A model generated the notes under the pieces. It did not search any database and had not been told where the DNA came from. It was given only the letters and a program-made list of their open reading frames with translations. The position numbers and the translations under genes are program-made. From Bacillota bacterium (GTDB lineage Bacteria; Bacillota; Clostridia; Lachnospirales; Lachnospiraceae), in the NCBI GenBank assembly GCA_023386815.1, contig JAEWIZ010000017.1, positions 1 through 64,000 of the forward strand: DNA of 64,000 nt. The letters run 5' to 3'. Position 1 is the stretch's first letter. The number at the start of each line of letters is the position of its first letter. This document shows, piece after piece, positions 17,058-25,020 of this stretch.

Positions 17058-18191
17058 ATGCTCGGAGTAATTCTGCTTATATTGAAAATAATAGGGATAT
17101 TATTGCTTACTGTGCTTGGATTAGTTTTGCTGGTGATCCTCATCGTCCTTTTTACTCCTATTAGGTATAGGGTAAAGCTGGAGCATGGGGAAGAACAATT
17201 TATTTTGGAGGGTAGGTTAAGCTGGCTGCTTCATATCGTTCGAGCCAGAGTTTCACATATGAATGGTGTGTTTCACGTACTGGTAAAGGTGTTATGGTTT
17301 ACCATTTATGATAACCTGCAGCCACGGAAACCCAAACCAGAGAAGCGTAGAAGAAAAATAAAAGATAAAAAGGTCACAAAGACCATAAAAGCTGAGAAGG
17401 AATCATCGAAGATCAGCCGGAAAAAAACTGAACAAAATATTAAGAATCGTAAATCTTTAGACATAACTAAGGAAAAGCAGGACACAATAAATGAAAAGAC
17501 AGTAAGTCGAGTGAAAGAAACTATACAAGTCGATAAGGTTGAGCAAAAGAAGGATGAAGCAGAAAAGCAGAGTCTAGAAGAAAAGCAGGTTATAGAAGGA
17601 AGGCAGACGAAAGAAGAAAACAATATCATAGCAGAAAAAAGGACTATGGAAGAAAAACAGATCACAGCAGAAGTAGAACAGAATCTTCTCACAGTCAAAG
17701 GACCATTTTACAAGCGTATTTTTATGAAAATAAAAAAAATTAAGGATAAAATAGTTGAGTCGATTCGAAATTTCATAGAGAAAATGAAGAAAATTTTTGC
17801 ATCATTATCTAATTTCAAAAGCAAATTGGATTTGATTATTCATTTTATCCAAGTGGAATCGAATAAAGAAGCGTTTAAAATAACGTTTCAGAGCATTAAG
17901 AAAATTATAAAGCATATACTTCCGAAGGAATTAAGATCTGAGCTTAGATTCGGTACCGGTGATCCTTGTTCTACTGGACAAGCTTTGGGGGCCTTTGGAA
18001 TAGTCTATAGCTTTTATGGGGATAAAGTTCAGATTACACCCGATTTTGAGAACAAAGTATTGGAAGGCAAACACTATGCAAGGGGTAGAATAAGATTAGT
18101 TACAATCATGATTATAGTAATTAAGCTTATATTAGATAAACGATTTAAACAGTTAACGAAGAATATAGTAGTCCTAAAGGAGGCGTTATAA
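17058..18191 (+). CDS. DUF2953 (YtfI-like) membrane-anchored protein
   Basis: A 377-residue protein with one strong N-terminal membrane helix (about residues 3-32, Leu/Ile/Val only), then the DUF2953 start FTPIRYRVKLEHGEE. A highly charged Lys/Glu coiled-coil insert spans about 90-215, and the conserved C-terminal DUF2953 part includes FGTGDPCSTGQALG. In Bacillus, ytfI precedes ytfJ (gerW), and the same order holds here. The coding end overlaps the gerW start codon by one base (TAATG), so the pair is translationally coupled. A sporulation or germination role follows from this pairing. The charged insert is longer than I would expect and makes the opposite strand look open. Confidence 0.82.
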   Translation: MLGVILLILKIIGILLLTVLGLVLLVILIVLFTPIRYRVKLEHGEEQFILEGRLSWLLHIVRARVSHMNGVFHVLVKVLWFTIYDNLQPRKPKPEKRRRKIKDKKVTKTIKAEKESSKISRKKTEQNIKNRKSLDITKEKQDTINEKTVSRVKETIQVDKVEQKKDEAEKQSLEEKQVIEGRQTKEENNIIAEKRTMEEKQITAEVEQNLLTVKGPFYKRIFMKIKKIKDKIVESIRNFIEKMKKIFASLSNFKSKLDLIIHFIQVESNKEAFKITFQSIKKIIKHILPKELRSELRFGTGDPCSTGQALGAFGIVYSFYGDKVQITPDFENKVLEGKHYARGRIRLVTIMIIVIKLILDKRFKQLTKNIVVLKEAL

Positions 18192-18598
18192 TGGCAGAGA
18201 ATAGTTTTAATTCGACAGTTGAATCATTATTTAGGGGTATGGATAACTTTATATCAACAAAAACAGTAGTCGGTGAGGCGGTTAGAGTAGATGAGAATAC
18301 CATTATCTTACCATTAGTAGAGGTTAGCTTTGGAGTGGCTGCAGGAGCCTTTACGAGCGATAATAAGAACAATGCAGGTGGCGGTATGGGTGGAAAGATT
18401 TCGCCTAGCTCGGTGCTCGTCATCCAAAATGGAAGTTCGAAACTGGTCAATATTAAGGATCAGGATGCGGTAACTAAGATTCTTGACATGGTTCCAGATA
18501 TTATTAATAAGTTTTCCAAGAAGTCCCAAGTAAAGGATGAAATGGATGAAAAAGTAGAGGAAGCAATTAAGAAACAAACAGAGGGAAGTCAGCTATAG
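18191..18598 (+). CDS. gerW: Spore protein GerW / YtfJ family
   Basis: A 135-residue member of the YtfJ family, needed in B. subtilis for normal spore germination. The family core covers residues 1-110: MDNFISTKTVVGEAV, the Gly-rich GVAAGAF, NAGGGMGGKISPSSVLVI and VKDEMDEK at the end. AAGGAGG at 18178-18184, inside the upstream gene, serves the ATG. Coupling to the DUF2953 gene is conserved. No sporulation-sigma promoter lies directly upstream; expression may come from the start of the operon. Confidence 0.9.
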   Translation: MAENSFNSTVESLFRGMDNFISTKTVVGEAVRVDENTIILPLVEVSFGVAAGAFTSDNKNNAGGGMGGKISPSSVLVIQNGSSKLVNIKDQDAVTKILDMVPDIINKFSKKSQVKDEMDEKVEEAIKKQTEGSQL

Positions 18599-18609
18599 AA
18601 AAATAATGC

Positions 18610-18638
18610 TTGCATTATATGTCATCTTCTGTTAAAAT
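18610..18638 (+). promoter_or_regulatory. Promoter of rpmB
   Basis: TTGCAT, 17 bases, TAAAAT, 55 bases before the rpmB start. The short leader can form a TAGGG/CCCTA hairpin just upstream of GGAGG. Confidence 0.55.
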
Positions 18639-18693
18639 AATGTTTGTTTGTAGGGCCATTTGGGTCTATATTTTCCCTAAGGAGGTGCTTTTG

Positions 18694-18879
18694 ATGGCAA
18701 AATGTTCAATATGTGATAAAGGTGCTCACTTTGGAATCGCTGTGAGTCATTCTCATAGAAGATCTAACAAGATGTGGAAATCTAACGTAAAGTCCGTTAA
18801 GGTTAATGTTAACGGTGCAGCAAGAAAGATGTATGTTTGTACTTCCTGTCTTAGATCCGGTAAAGTAGAACGCGCGTAA
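18694..18879 (+). CDS. rpmB: 50S ribosomal protein L28
   Basis: A 61-residue L28 of the zinc-binding type: CSIC at residues 4-7 and CTSC at about 49-52. The conserved core SHSHRRSNKMWKSN contacts 23S rRNA near the exit-site side of the 50S subunit. The true start is the ATG at 18694, eight bases after GGAGG (18681-18685); upstream in-frame codons are not part of L28. It has its own promoter and terminator. In Firmicutes it usually precedes asp23-fakA, as here, but a small minus-strand gene lies between. Confidence 0.97.
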   Translation: MAKCSICDKGAHFGIAVSHSHRRSNKMWKSNVKSVKVNVNGAARKMYVCTSCLRSGKVERA

Positions 18880-18889
18880 GGGAAACGAT

Positions 18890-18922
18890 GGGTGTCAGGG
18901 GATCTTGACACCCTCTTTTTTT
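18890..18922 (+). terminator. Terminator of rpmB
   Basis: GGGTGTCA pairs with TGACACCC around an 8-base loop, followed by TCTTTTTTT. Confidence 0.95.
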
Positions 18923-18964
18923 GTTGAAAAATAAGAAGCTGTTTCGCAAAAATTCTAAAAGGTA

Positions 18965-19102
18965 TTAGTTGCAAAACAGATTATATCCAAGTAATAAGCA
19001 TAAAATGATAATACATATAGCTAAGATTGCATTTGTGATGAATAGCATTATAGTCATACCGATGGCAATCCAAAACAGGATAAACCCGATCATTCTTTTC
19101 AT
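18965..19102 (-). CDS. 45-residue hydrophobic membrane protein
   Basis: A short frame encodes 45 residues, opening MKRMIGFILFWIAIGM and closing LLLGYNLFCN. It has a positively charged N-terminus followed by almost continuous hydrophobic residues, enough for one or two membrane helices (a helical hairpin). GGAAGTG lies a suitable distance before the ATG at 19102. The stop falls 43 bases past the T run of the rpmB terminator. It looks like a genuine small membrane protein, but its function is unknown. The rest of the gap up to asp23 is empty apart from the asp23 promoter. Confidence 0.68.
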   Translation of the reverse strand: MKRMIGFILFWIAIGMTIMLFITNAILAICIIILCLLLGYNLFCN

Positions 19103-19304
19103 AGTTATCACTTCCAATAATAATTGGTAATACTATATAGTATGCAGAGGATTTCATGGTTATCCTAAAAATGGAAAAATAATGTCTTTCATGGAAGAAT
19201 CGGTATGATTATTATAAGAAATCGTATCCATATGTTAAAAATATAGAAAATTATTAGGTACCACCATGGAAAATGGTTATACTAAGATAAGTAAATTCCT
19301 ACCT

Positions 19305-19333
19305 TTGCTTATCTATATAAATAATGGTATAAT
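19305..19333 (+). promoter_or_regulatory. Promoter of the asp23-fakA operon
   Basis: TTGCTT, 17 bases, exact TATAAT, 43 bases before the asp23 start. Confidence 0.65.
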
Positions 19334-19376
19334 AAGTGAAAGAGTTATAGTTGTGTAAATTGATAGGAGGGTTAAT

Positions 19377-19733
19377 ATGAGAGGACATATGAATTCACAG
19401 ATCGGTGAAATAGTTGTAGATAATGATGTGCTGGCAAAATATGCAGGAGCCTCTGCCGTAGAATGCTTTGGTGTTGTTGGTATGGCGTCTGTTAATATGA
19501 AAGACGGTATTGCGAAGTTATTAAAAAGAGATAGCTTAAGTCATGGTGTCAGCGTTCAAATTGAAGATAATAAAATTACAATTGACTTGCATATTATCGT
19601 TTCCTATGGTGTGAGTATTTCTGCTGTTGCTGACAATTTAATCAGTAACGTGAAATATAATGTTGAAGAATTCTCAGGACTTGAGATTAAAAAAATTAAT
19701 ATTTTTGTTGAAGGTGTCAGAGTAATCGACTGA
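19377..19733 (+). CDS. Asp23/Gls24 (YloU) family envelope-stress protein
   Basis: A 118-residue DUF322 protein. The N-terminal GEIVVDNDVLAKYAGASA and C-terminal ISNVKYNVEEFSGLEIKKIN segments are typical. Family members sit at the cytoplasmic face of the membrane and are linked to envelope stress. GGAGG directly upstream fixes the ATG at 19377. The fakA-like gene starts 34 bases later, a near-universal pairing in Firmicutes. Length and sequence are ordinary for YloU. Confidence 0.92.
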   Translation: MRGHMNSQIGEIVVDNDVLAKYAGASAVECFGVVGMASVNMKDGIAKLLKRDSLSHGVSVQIEDNKITIDLHIIVSYGVSISAVADNLISNVKYNVEEFSGLEIKKINIFVEGVRVID

Positions 19734-19767
19734 TCCTGAGAGGACAACGTTTAAGGAGGAAAAACCA

Positions 19768-21441
19768 GTGGTTGTTAAAACGATAGATGCTCAGACCCTA
19801 AAGAAGATGTTTCTTGCAGGAGCTGCCAGCATTGAAGCTAAAAAAGAGATCATTAATGAATTGAACGTATTTCCAGTTCCCGACGGTGATACTGGTACTA
19901 ATATGACCCTTACCATTATGTCCGCAGTTAAGGAAGTCAATGCTCTTTCGAATCCTACGATTGAAGAACTAGCAAAAGCTATTTCAGGAGGATCTTTGAG
20001 AGGTGCAAGAGGAAATTCGGGTGTTATCTTATCCCAGTTATTCCGTGGTTTCTCTAAGGAAATAAAGGATTTTAAAGAAATAAATGTTACCATTATGGCA
20101 AACGCTTTTCAAAAAGCAGTTGAAACAGCATATCGTGCAGTTATGAAGCCAAAGGAAGGAACTATATTAACAGTAGCCAGAGGCGGAGCTGAAAAAGCAG
20201 CTGAGTTAGTTTCTGAAACTGAGGATATGGTATACTTTTGTAAGGAAGTCATAGCTCACATGGAGGTTGTATTAAAGAATACACCAGAACTATTGCCTGT
20301 GTTAAAAGAAGCAGGAGTAGTAGATTCCGGCGGCCAGGGTTTACTTGAAATCGTAAAAGGTGCGTATGATGCTCTGATCGGTAAAGAAGTATCCTTTGAG
20401 AATCTTACAACCAGTGAAATAAGTACTGGTGCTACAAGAGAGCGAATATCTACCGATGATATTAAGTTTGGTTATTGTACTGAATTTATTATTATGGTTG
20501 AAAAAGAATATAATGAACAGATAGAAGAAGGCTTTAAGGCGTACCTTGAGTCAATTGGTGATTCGTTGGTCGTTGTATCCGATGACGATGTCGTGAAGGT
20601 TCATGTACATACGAATGACCCGGGACTTGCAATCCAGAAGGCATTAACGTATGGTTCATTAACCAGAATAAAGATTGATAACATGCGTGAAGAGCATAAT
20701 GAAAGATTAATTAAGGATGCAGAAAAGGTTGCTCAGACGCAAAAGACGGAAGAAAAGAAAGTAGCTGAGAATAAGCCTAGAAAAAAAGCTGGCTTCATCG
20801 CAGTATCTATGGGTGAAGGCTTGGATGAAATATTTACTGGACTTGGTGTAGATTATATTATCAAGGGTGGTCAGACCATGAATCCAAGTACAGAAGATAT
20901 GCTAACTGCAATTAGTGAAGTAAACGCTGACAATATATTTATTTTACCGAACAATGGAAATATCATTCTTGCAGCAGAACAGGCAAAGCAGCTGACTGAA
21001 GATAAGAATATTCACGTAATTCCTTCTAAGACAGTTCCACAGGGAATCACTGCTATTATCAACTTTGTGTATGATAAAGCTCCGGAAGAGAATGTAGTAA
21101 GAATGACCGAGGAAATGTTGAAGGTGAAATCAGGTCAGGTTACTTATGCAGTGCGTGATACCAGTCTGGATGGAAAAGAAATTAAACAAGGAAATATTAT
21201 GGGTATTGGTGATAAAACAATCCTTGCTGTTGGTGAAGAAGTCGCAGCTACTACTCTTGAATTAGTTCAGTGCTTAGCAGATGAAGACTCTGAATTAATT
21301 AGCTTGTACTATGGCGAAGAGGTAGAGGAAGATGCAGCGAACGCTCTCGCAGAGGAGATCATGGAGAAGTATCCTAGCTTGGATGTTGAAGTACATTATG
21401 GTGGTCAGCCAATATATTACTATGTATTATCCGTTGAATAG
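19768..21441 (+). CDS. fakA: DAK2/DhaL-domain protein, fatty acid kinase FakA-like (YloV)
   Basis: A 557-residue protein. The N-terminal DhaL nucleotide-binding domain (about 1-200) carries NVFPVPDGDTGTNM, whose Asp residues bind Mg-ATP, and GARGNSGVILSQ. A middle domain is followed by a C-terminal DegV-like fold. FakA phosphorylates fatty acids held by FakB for entry into phospholipids. No FakB gene is in the window. The start is GTG at 19768 after AAGGAGG. A terminator follows at once. Function is by family; direct kinase activity is not shown here. Confidence 0.9.
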   Translation: MVVKTIDAQTLKKMFLAGAASIEAKKEIINELNVFPVPDGDTGTNMTLTIMSAVKEVNALSNPTIEELAKAISGGSLRGARGNSGVILSQLFRGFSKEIKDFKEINVTIMANAFQKAVETAYRAVMKPKEGTILTVARGGAEKAAELVSETEDMVYFCKEVIAHMEVVLKNTPELLPVLKEAGVVDSGGQGLLEIVKGAYDALIGKEVSFENLTTSEISTGATRERISTDDIKFGYCTEFIIMVEKEYNEQIEEGFKAYLESIGDSLVVVSDDDVVKVHVHTNDPGLAIQKALTYGSLTRIKIDNMREEHNERLIKDAEKVAQTQKTEEKKVAENKPRKKAGFIAVSMGEGLDEIFTGLGVDYIIKGGQTMNPSTEDMLTAISEVNADNIFILPNNGNIILAAEQAKQLTEDKNIHVIPSKTVPQGITAIINFVYDKAPEENVVRMTEEMLKVKSGQVTYAVRDTSLDGKEIKQGNIMGIGDKTILAVGEEVAATTLELVQCLADEDSELISLYYGEEVEEDAANALAEEIMEKYPSLDVEVHYGGQPIYYYVLSVE

Positions 21442-21459
21442 AATTTAATTGTATATTAG

Positions 21460-21496
21460 AAACCGGTAGAAAATAGTTGAGCTTCTACCGGTTTTT
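21460..21496 (+). terminator. Terminator after fakA-like gene
   Basis: A 12-bp perfect stem (AAACCGGTAGAA and complement) ending in TTTTT. Confidence 0.9.
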
Positions 21497-21563
21497 ATGT
21501 TAAAATTTGTATATCATTATAAGATACATACCATTAGTAATCGTAATTAAGGAGGAGCAGACA

Positions 21564-22223
21564 ATGATAGAACGTAGAATACCCAAGCCGGGTGAAATAT
21601 ATAAACATTTTAAGAACAAGCAATATCAAATTATAACCATAGCAACTCATTCTGAAAACAGAGAGCTAATGGTAGTATATCAGGCACTCTATGGAGATTT
21701 TAAGACCTACGTTCGTCCCTTAGAGATGTTTGTTAGCGAAGTAGATCATATAAAATATCCGGATGTAGCGCAGAAATATCGCTTTGAACGCCAATGTTCT
21801 TTTGAGGAAATTTTGTATGGTAATGAGCAGGGAGTAGGGGAAAGCGTAAAGCTAGAAAAAAGGAATGAAGCTGAGATACTTGATGTGGTTAATCAACTCG
21901 CAGTTGAAGGAAACAAAGAGGTACAGGAAGCTGCTTCGGTGGACATTAGACATGACAGTGATCCTGCATCACAAAATCATATGGAAACTGAAGTGGCTGA
22001 GAATGTGAATTCTATTTTAATGGAATTCCTAGATCAGACGTCTTATAGTAAGAAGCTAGAGGTTCTCCTCTTTCATAAGAAGCATTTAAACGATAGATTA
22101 ATAAATGATATGGCTGTTGCTTTGGATGTTGCTATAGATGAAGGTCCTTTGGAAACACGAATCCAGGGTCTAATCAATTGCTTGTCAGCAATGAGCCGCT
22201 TTGAGCATCGCAGATTACGATAA
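21564..22223 (+). CDS. DUF1653-domain protein
   Basis: A 219-residue protein. Residues 5-70 form a DUF1653 domain (PKPGEIYKHFKNKQYQI, then VVYQALYGDF and VRPLEMF), a small beta-rich module of unknown function. The remaining 150 residues are mainly helical and less conserved, perhaps a lineage-specific extension. GGAGGAG lies seven bases before the ATG at 21564; upstream in-frame codons come from non-coding sequence. Composition is ordinary. Confidence 0.8.
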   Translation: MIERRIPKPGEIYKHFKNKQYQIITIATHSENRELMVVYQALYGDFKTYVRPLEMFVSEVDHIKYPDVAQKYRFERQCSFEEILYGNEQGVGESVKLEKRNEAEILDVVNQLAVEGNKEVQEAASVDIRHDSDPASQNHMETEVAENVNSILMEFLDQTSYSKKLEVLLFHKKHLNDRLINDMAVALDVAIDEGPLETRIQGLINCLSAMSRFEHRRLR

Positions 22224-22247
22224 ATGAAATAGTAGGTTATAATATCT

Positions 22248-22284
22248 AAAGGGGAGATGTATTAACTTGATACATTTCCCCTTT
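22248..22284. terminator. Hairpin terminator between convergent units
   Basis: A 15-bp stem starting AAAGGGGAGATGTAT with one G-U pair, between the DUF1653 gene and the convergent lipoprotein gene. Only short T runs flank it, so it may serve both directions. Confidence 0.7.
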
Positions 22285-22327
22285 GATGTTTCTATGCGTA
22301 TTTGGATTAAAAGTGTGACTAATTATA

Positions 22328-22708
22328 TTACTCCCAGGAAATATTGAAGCCGCCCTTATGATTCTTTGCCTTAACCACTACGGTATAGGTACCTTCTTCG
22401 GTTAAGGTTACTATAAAGGAATTTGTCTCTAGATCCTGCCCTGTATAACTAGAGTTCCCAGCTTCATCCGTAATACTGATATCCAGGGAGCCACGTTCGG
22501 TTTCGATTTCACAAGAAACATCTACTGGCTTATCCTTCTCAACTGTTATTTTTCTGGATTTCGTACCGGAAAACAAGTAATAGGACATAGTTATTTTATT
22601 ACTGGTGCTATTTCCGGCGGAACCAATTTCGATACCGGAACTGCAGCCGCTAAAACTTACGAAGCAGATAAGAATTAGCAATAGGGGGAGAAGTTTTCTT
22701 ACTTTCAT
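22328..22708 (-). CDS. Predicted lipoprotein
   Basis: A 126-residue secreted lipoprotein. A signal peptide with KVRK at the start and a hydrophobic core ends in the lipobox FSGC (Cys at about 21), which would be lipidated. The mature part is a small beta-sandwich-like domain of about 100 residues with alternating polar strands and a closing FNISWE. It is the last gene of the gntR-ABC unit, 32 bases after the permease. It may be an exported partner of that transporter, though it does not look like a solute-binding protein. Confidence 0.8.
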   Translation of the reverse strand: MKVRKLLPLLLILICFVSFSGCSSGIEIGSAGNSTSNKITMSYYLFSGTKSRKITVEKDKPVDVSCEIETERGSLDISITDEAGNSSYTGQDLETNSFIVTLTEEGTYTVVVKAKNHKGGFNISWE

Positions 22709-22739
22709 TGTGATTTTATCCTCTCTTTCAATGTCTCAT

Positions 22740-23525
22740 TTAGTCTAAATTCAACTTCCGCTTAAATAAAATGTTTGTGCCCAGGTAAAACAAGATATTT
22801 GTCACTACAAGGGAGATAATCACAAGAGGGAATAAAATTTGAGGTAAGGTGCTTATATTTTCTAAAGTTCTGCCTAAGGTAAAGCTAACAACGCCAAGAG
22901 CAGCAACGGATATAATTTGGATAATAATGCTTAGTACAATATATGCTCCTATGGATCCAAGGATCTTATGCCCATTGATTAATTGACCGATTGCAATAGA
23001 GACATAAACCATCAGTACATTATTAATAATACTAAGAATTACCATCGCTATAAATTCAAGATAAAATAGGTTTGCATAAGAGCCTAATTGATTAGACATC
23101 TCGTTAAATAGTAGTGCAAAGCCATTCTTTATCTCTGGATAATAGTCGGTTCCCGAAAATACGATAATGAGGGAAAGAAAAACTGCTATCGTTGATACCA
23201 GAGTCCACAAAATAGCGATCAGAAGTTTGGAATTGATAAGCTCAGTTGTCTTCGCAGGAAGGGTGAACATAAGATACCCTTCATCCGTCATTAAATTTTT
23301 GTAAAAACGGTAAATTATAAAAACGGTGGTTACAATTACAACAGCAATAATTGCCATAACATAAGCAAAGGTGATAAAACCGGCAATCGTAGATAAAACA
23401 CCTTCAAAAACATTAAGATTTAATACGATACGATCCATAACGGTTAATACAGCAAGGATTAAGAACAAAGGAAGTAATAGCCTCCCGGTTGCTTTTAACT
23501 CGTGTTTTAATAATTTTCCTAACAT
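22740..23525 (-). CDS. ABC-2 type transporter permease
   Basis: A 261-residue membrane protein with about six helices, of the ABC-2 permease kind that accompanies YtrB/BcrA-like ATPases. The N-terminus LGKLLKHELKATGRLLLP and the stretch DEGYLMFTLPAKTTELI after helix 2 are characteristic. It overlaps the 3' end of the ATPase gene by seven bases, so the two are coupled and surely form one transporter. The substrate is unknown; relatives export peptides or antibiotics or respond to cell-wall stress. Confidence 0.85.
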   Translation of the reverse strand: MLGKLLKHELKATGRLLLPLFLILAVLTVMDRIVLNLNVFEGVLSTIAGFITFAYVMAIIAVVIVTTVFIIYRFYKNLMTDEGYLMFTLPAKTTELINSKLLIAILWTLVSTIAVFLSLIIVFSGTDYYPEIKNGFALLFNEMSNQLGSYANLFYLEFIAMVILSIINNVLMVYVSIAIGQLINGHKILGSIGAYIVLSIIIQIISVAALGVVSFTLGRTLENISTLPQILFPLVIISLVVTNILFYLGTNILFKRKLNLD

Positions 23526-24217
23526 TTGAATACCTCCCTGAATAATGTATCAATGGATTTGCCCTCTTTTGAACGGATATCGTCAACGCTCTCATGAAGT
23601 GTGACATGACCATTTTTAATAAAAACTACTTCGTCTAATACCTTTTCAATATCTGCTATTAAATGTGTGGAGATAAGAACGGTGGCATTTTCATTGTAAT
23701 TAGAGATAATCGTATTTAGGATATAATCCCTGGCAGCAGGATCAACTCCACCGATGGGTTCATCCAAACAATAAAGATCAGCCTGACGGCTCATAACAAG
23801 GATCAACTGGACCTTTTCTTTGGTACCTTTTGACAAGGATTTTAAGCGTTTCTTTGGATCAAGCTGAAGACGAGTCAGCATGTCATAAGCACGTCGTTCA
23901 TCAAAATCCTGATAAAAATCCTTGAAGAAGTCAATGGTATCTGAGATACGCATCCATTCCGGTAAATAGGTTTTTTCCGGTAGATAGGATACAACTTTTT
24001 TTGTTTCCGGACTAGGAGACTTGCCGTTGATCAGTATGTCTCCGGAATTAGGAACTAATAATCCGTTGATTAATTTGATTAATGTGGTTTTACCGCTGCC
24101 ATTTGGACCTAATAGACCAATGATCCTGCCACGTTCTAAAGTGAGATTCACATTATCCAGAGCAGTAAGGCCAGAGTAATTTTTAGTTAGTGATTTGCAC
24201 TCTAAGATTGTATTCAT
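23519..24217 (-). CDS. ABC transporter ATP-binding protein (YtrB/BcrA type)
   Basis: A 232-residue ATPase: Walker A GPNGSGKTT near residue 40, signature LSKGTKEKVQL near 135, Walker B LYCLDEPIGGVDP near 155 and a switch His in ISTHL. In the signature the usual LSGGQ is LSKGT, a common form in the YtrB group. The ATG at 24217 has GGAGG five bases upstream; an ATG 12 bases earlier overlaps that site. It is coupled to the permease gene downstream and lies behind gntR. Confidence 0.92.
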   Translation of the reverse strand: MNTILECKSLTKNYSGLTALDNVNLTLERGRIIGLLGPNGSGKTTLIKLINGLLVPNSGDILINGKSPSPETKKVVSYLPEKTYLPEWMRISDTIDFFKDFYQDFDERRAYDMLTRLQLDPKKRLKSLSKGTKEKVQLILVMSRQADLYCLDEPIGGVDPAARDYILNTIISNYNENATVLISTHLIADIEKVLDEVVFIKNGHVTLHESVDDIRSKEGKSIDTLFREVFKC

Positions 24218-24320
24218 GATATCCTCCATTACGGCTATACGCCTTTTTAAAATCTGATGAAAGAAACCTTTTAAAGGCTTCCCAGGGATTGCATTATAGA
24301 TTTTCAGTTTACAAATCTTT

Positions 24321-24360
24321 AAGAATCAATGATAAGTCCATGAAACTACGATTGATTCTT
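24321..24360 (-). promoter_or_regulatory. Inverted repeat between gntR and the ABC genes
   Basis: AAGAATCAAT and ATTGATTCTT are a perfect 10-bp pair across 20 bases. In the transcript it would form a stem followed by only two Us, so it is at most a weak attenuator. A second small palindrome lies at 24263-24281. Confidence 0.4.
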
Positions 24361-24407
24361 TACTCCCAATTGTTTATAACGCTAATTTTTTGTATATCCA
24401 ATCCTAA

Positions 24408-24788
24408 TTAAATATCGGTTGGTTTCTTAGTGTGAACGATATCTGTCACATAAGTTAAGGTTTCTTCCGGCTCGAAGCCGTGCTGTTTCATCCGTTCAAT
24501 AAACTCCACAACTAATTCCAAAGCAGATTGTTCTTTAAGTTTTTTAATCATTGATTCATCTGAGGTAATGAATCTGCCACTGGTTCGGTTGGAATATACT
24601 AAGCCGGTTCGTTCAAGATCTGATAATGCTTTTTGCATTGTATTGGGGTTTACCGTTGCATCTGCAGCTAATTCTCGAACCGAGGGTAATTTATCTCCCG
24701 GTTTATAATATCCGGATATGATACCAGCCTGTATTTGCTCTATTAGTTGAAGATATACCGGTCGCCCAGAATCAAGTTCCCATTGCAT
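24408..24788 (-). CDS. GntR-family (YtrA subfamily) transcription regulator
   Basis: A 126-residue regulator. A winged helix-turn-helix covers residues 8-75 (PVYLQLIEQIQAGIISGYY, LPSVRELAADATVNPNTMQK), followed by a short helical dimerisation tail, as in YtrA. Such proteins repress the ABC operon that they head. I use the ATG at 24788; its Shine-Dalgarno AAAGGAG lies in the 3' arm of a hairpin. An operator-like palindrome follows its -10, so autoregulation is likely. A start at 24809 would lie inside that hairpin and is less likely. Confidence 0.9.
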   Translation of the reverse strand: MQWELDSGRPVYLQLIEQIQAGIISGYYKPGDKLPSVRELAADATVNPNTMQKALSDLERTGLVYSNRTSGRFITSDESMIKKLKEQSALELVVEFIERMKQHGFEPEETLTYVTDIVHTKKPTDI

Positions 24789-24794
24789 TGCTAC

Positions 24795-24826
24795 AACTCT
24801 CCTTTCCATTGTGAGAAAGGAGAGTT
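24795..24826 (-). promoter_or_regulatory. Perfect hairpin that traps the gntR ribosome-binding site
   Basis: A 12-bp perfect inverted repeat (AACTCTCCTTTC / GAAAGGAGAGTT) with an 8-base loop. In the minus-strand mRNA the second arm holds AAAGGAG, the Shine-Dalgarno of gntR. It would lower translation, or as DNA it could be a second protein site. Confidence 0.65.
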
Positions 24827-24846
24827 TTCTCCTTTCTTTGTACTAC

Positions 24847-24866
24847 TGTATTAAGTGGTTAATACA
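24847..24866 (-). promoter_or_regulatory. GntR/YtrA-type operator
   Basis: TGTATTA and TAATACA spaced by six bases, perfectly symmetric and starting immediately after the -10. The TGTAT-N-ATACA form fits GntR-family sites and suits repression of the gntR-ABC operon by its own product. Confidence 0.7.
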
Positions 24867-24895
24867 ATAATACAGTTAAAAGAAATAAATGTCAA
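24867..24895 (-). promoter_or_regulatory. Promoter of the gntR-ABC operon
   Basis: On the minus strand, exact TTGACA (24890-24895), 17 bases, TATTAT (24867-24872). Confidence 0.85.
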
Positions 24896-25020
24896 TAGGT
24901 TATTTTGAAATTTTTTCTTTTTTATCCAATCCGAATCGTTTATAATAATCAGTGCTATGGTCTGATAGTGAAGTTAGAAAAGTAGTTGTGATTTTGTATA
25001 GATACCAGGATGTGAAGAAA

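Noticed and set aside
17306..17698. Open frame opposite the DUF2953 coiled coil
   Set aside because: Same composition artefact, product rich in Phe, Ser and Cys, no start signals.
22328..24895. Antimicrobial-peptide immunity island
   Set aside because: Only a generic YtrA-type ABC operon is present, with no peptide precursor or modification gene.
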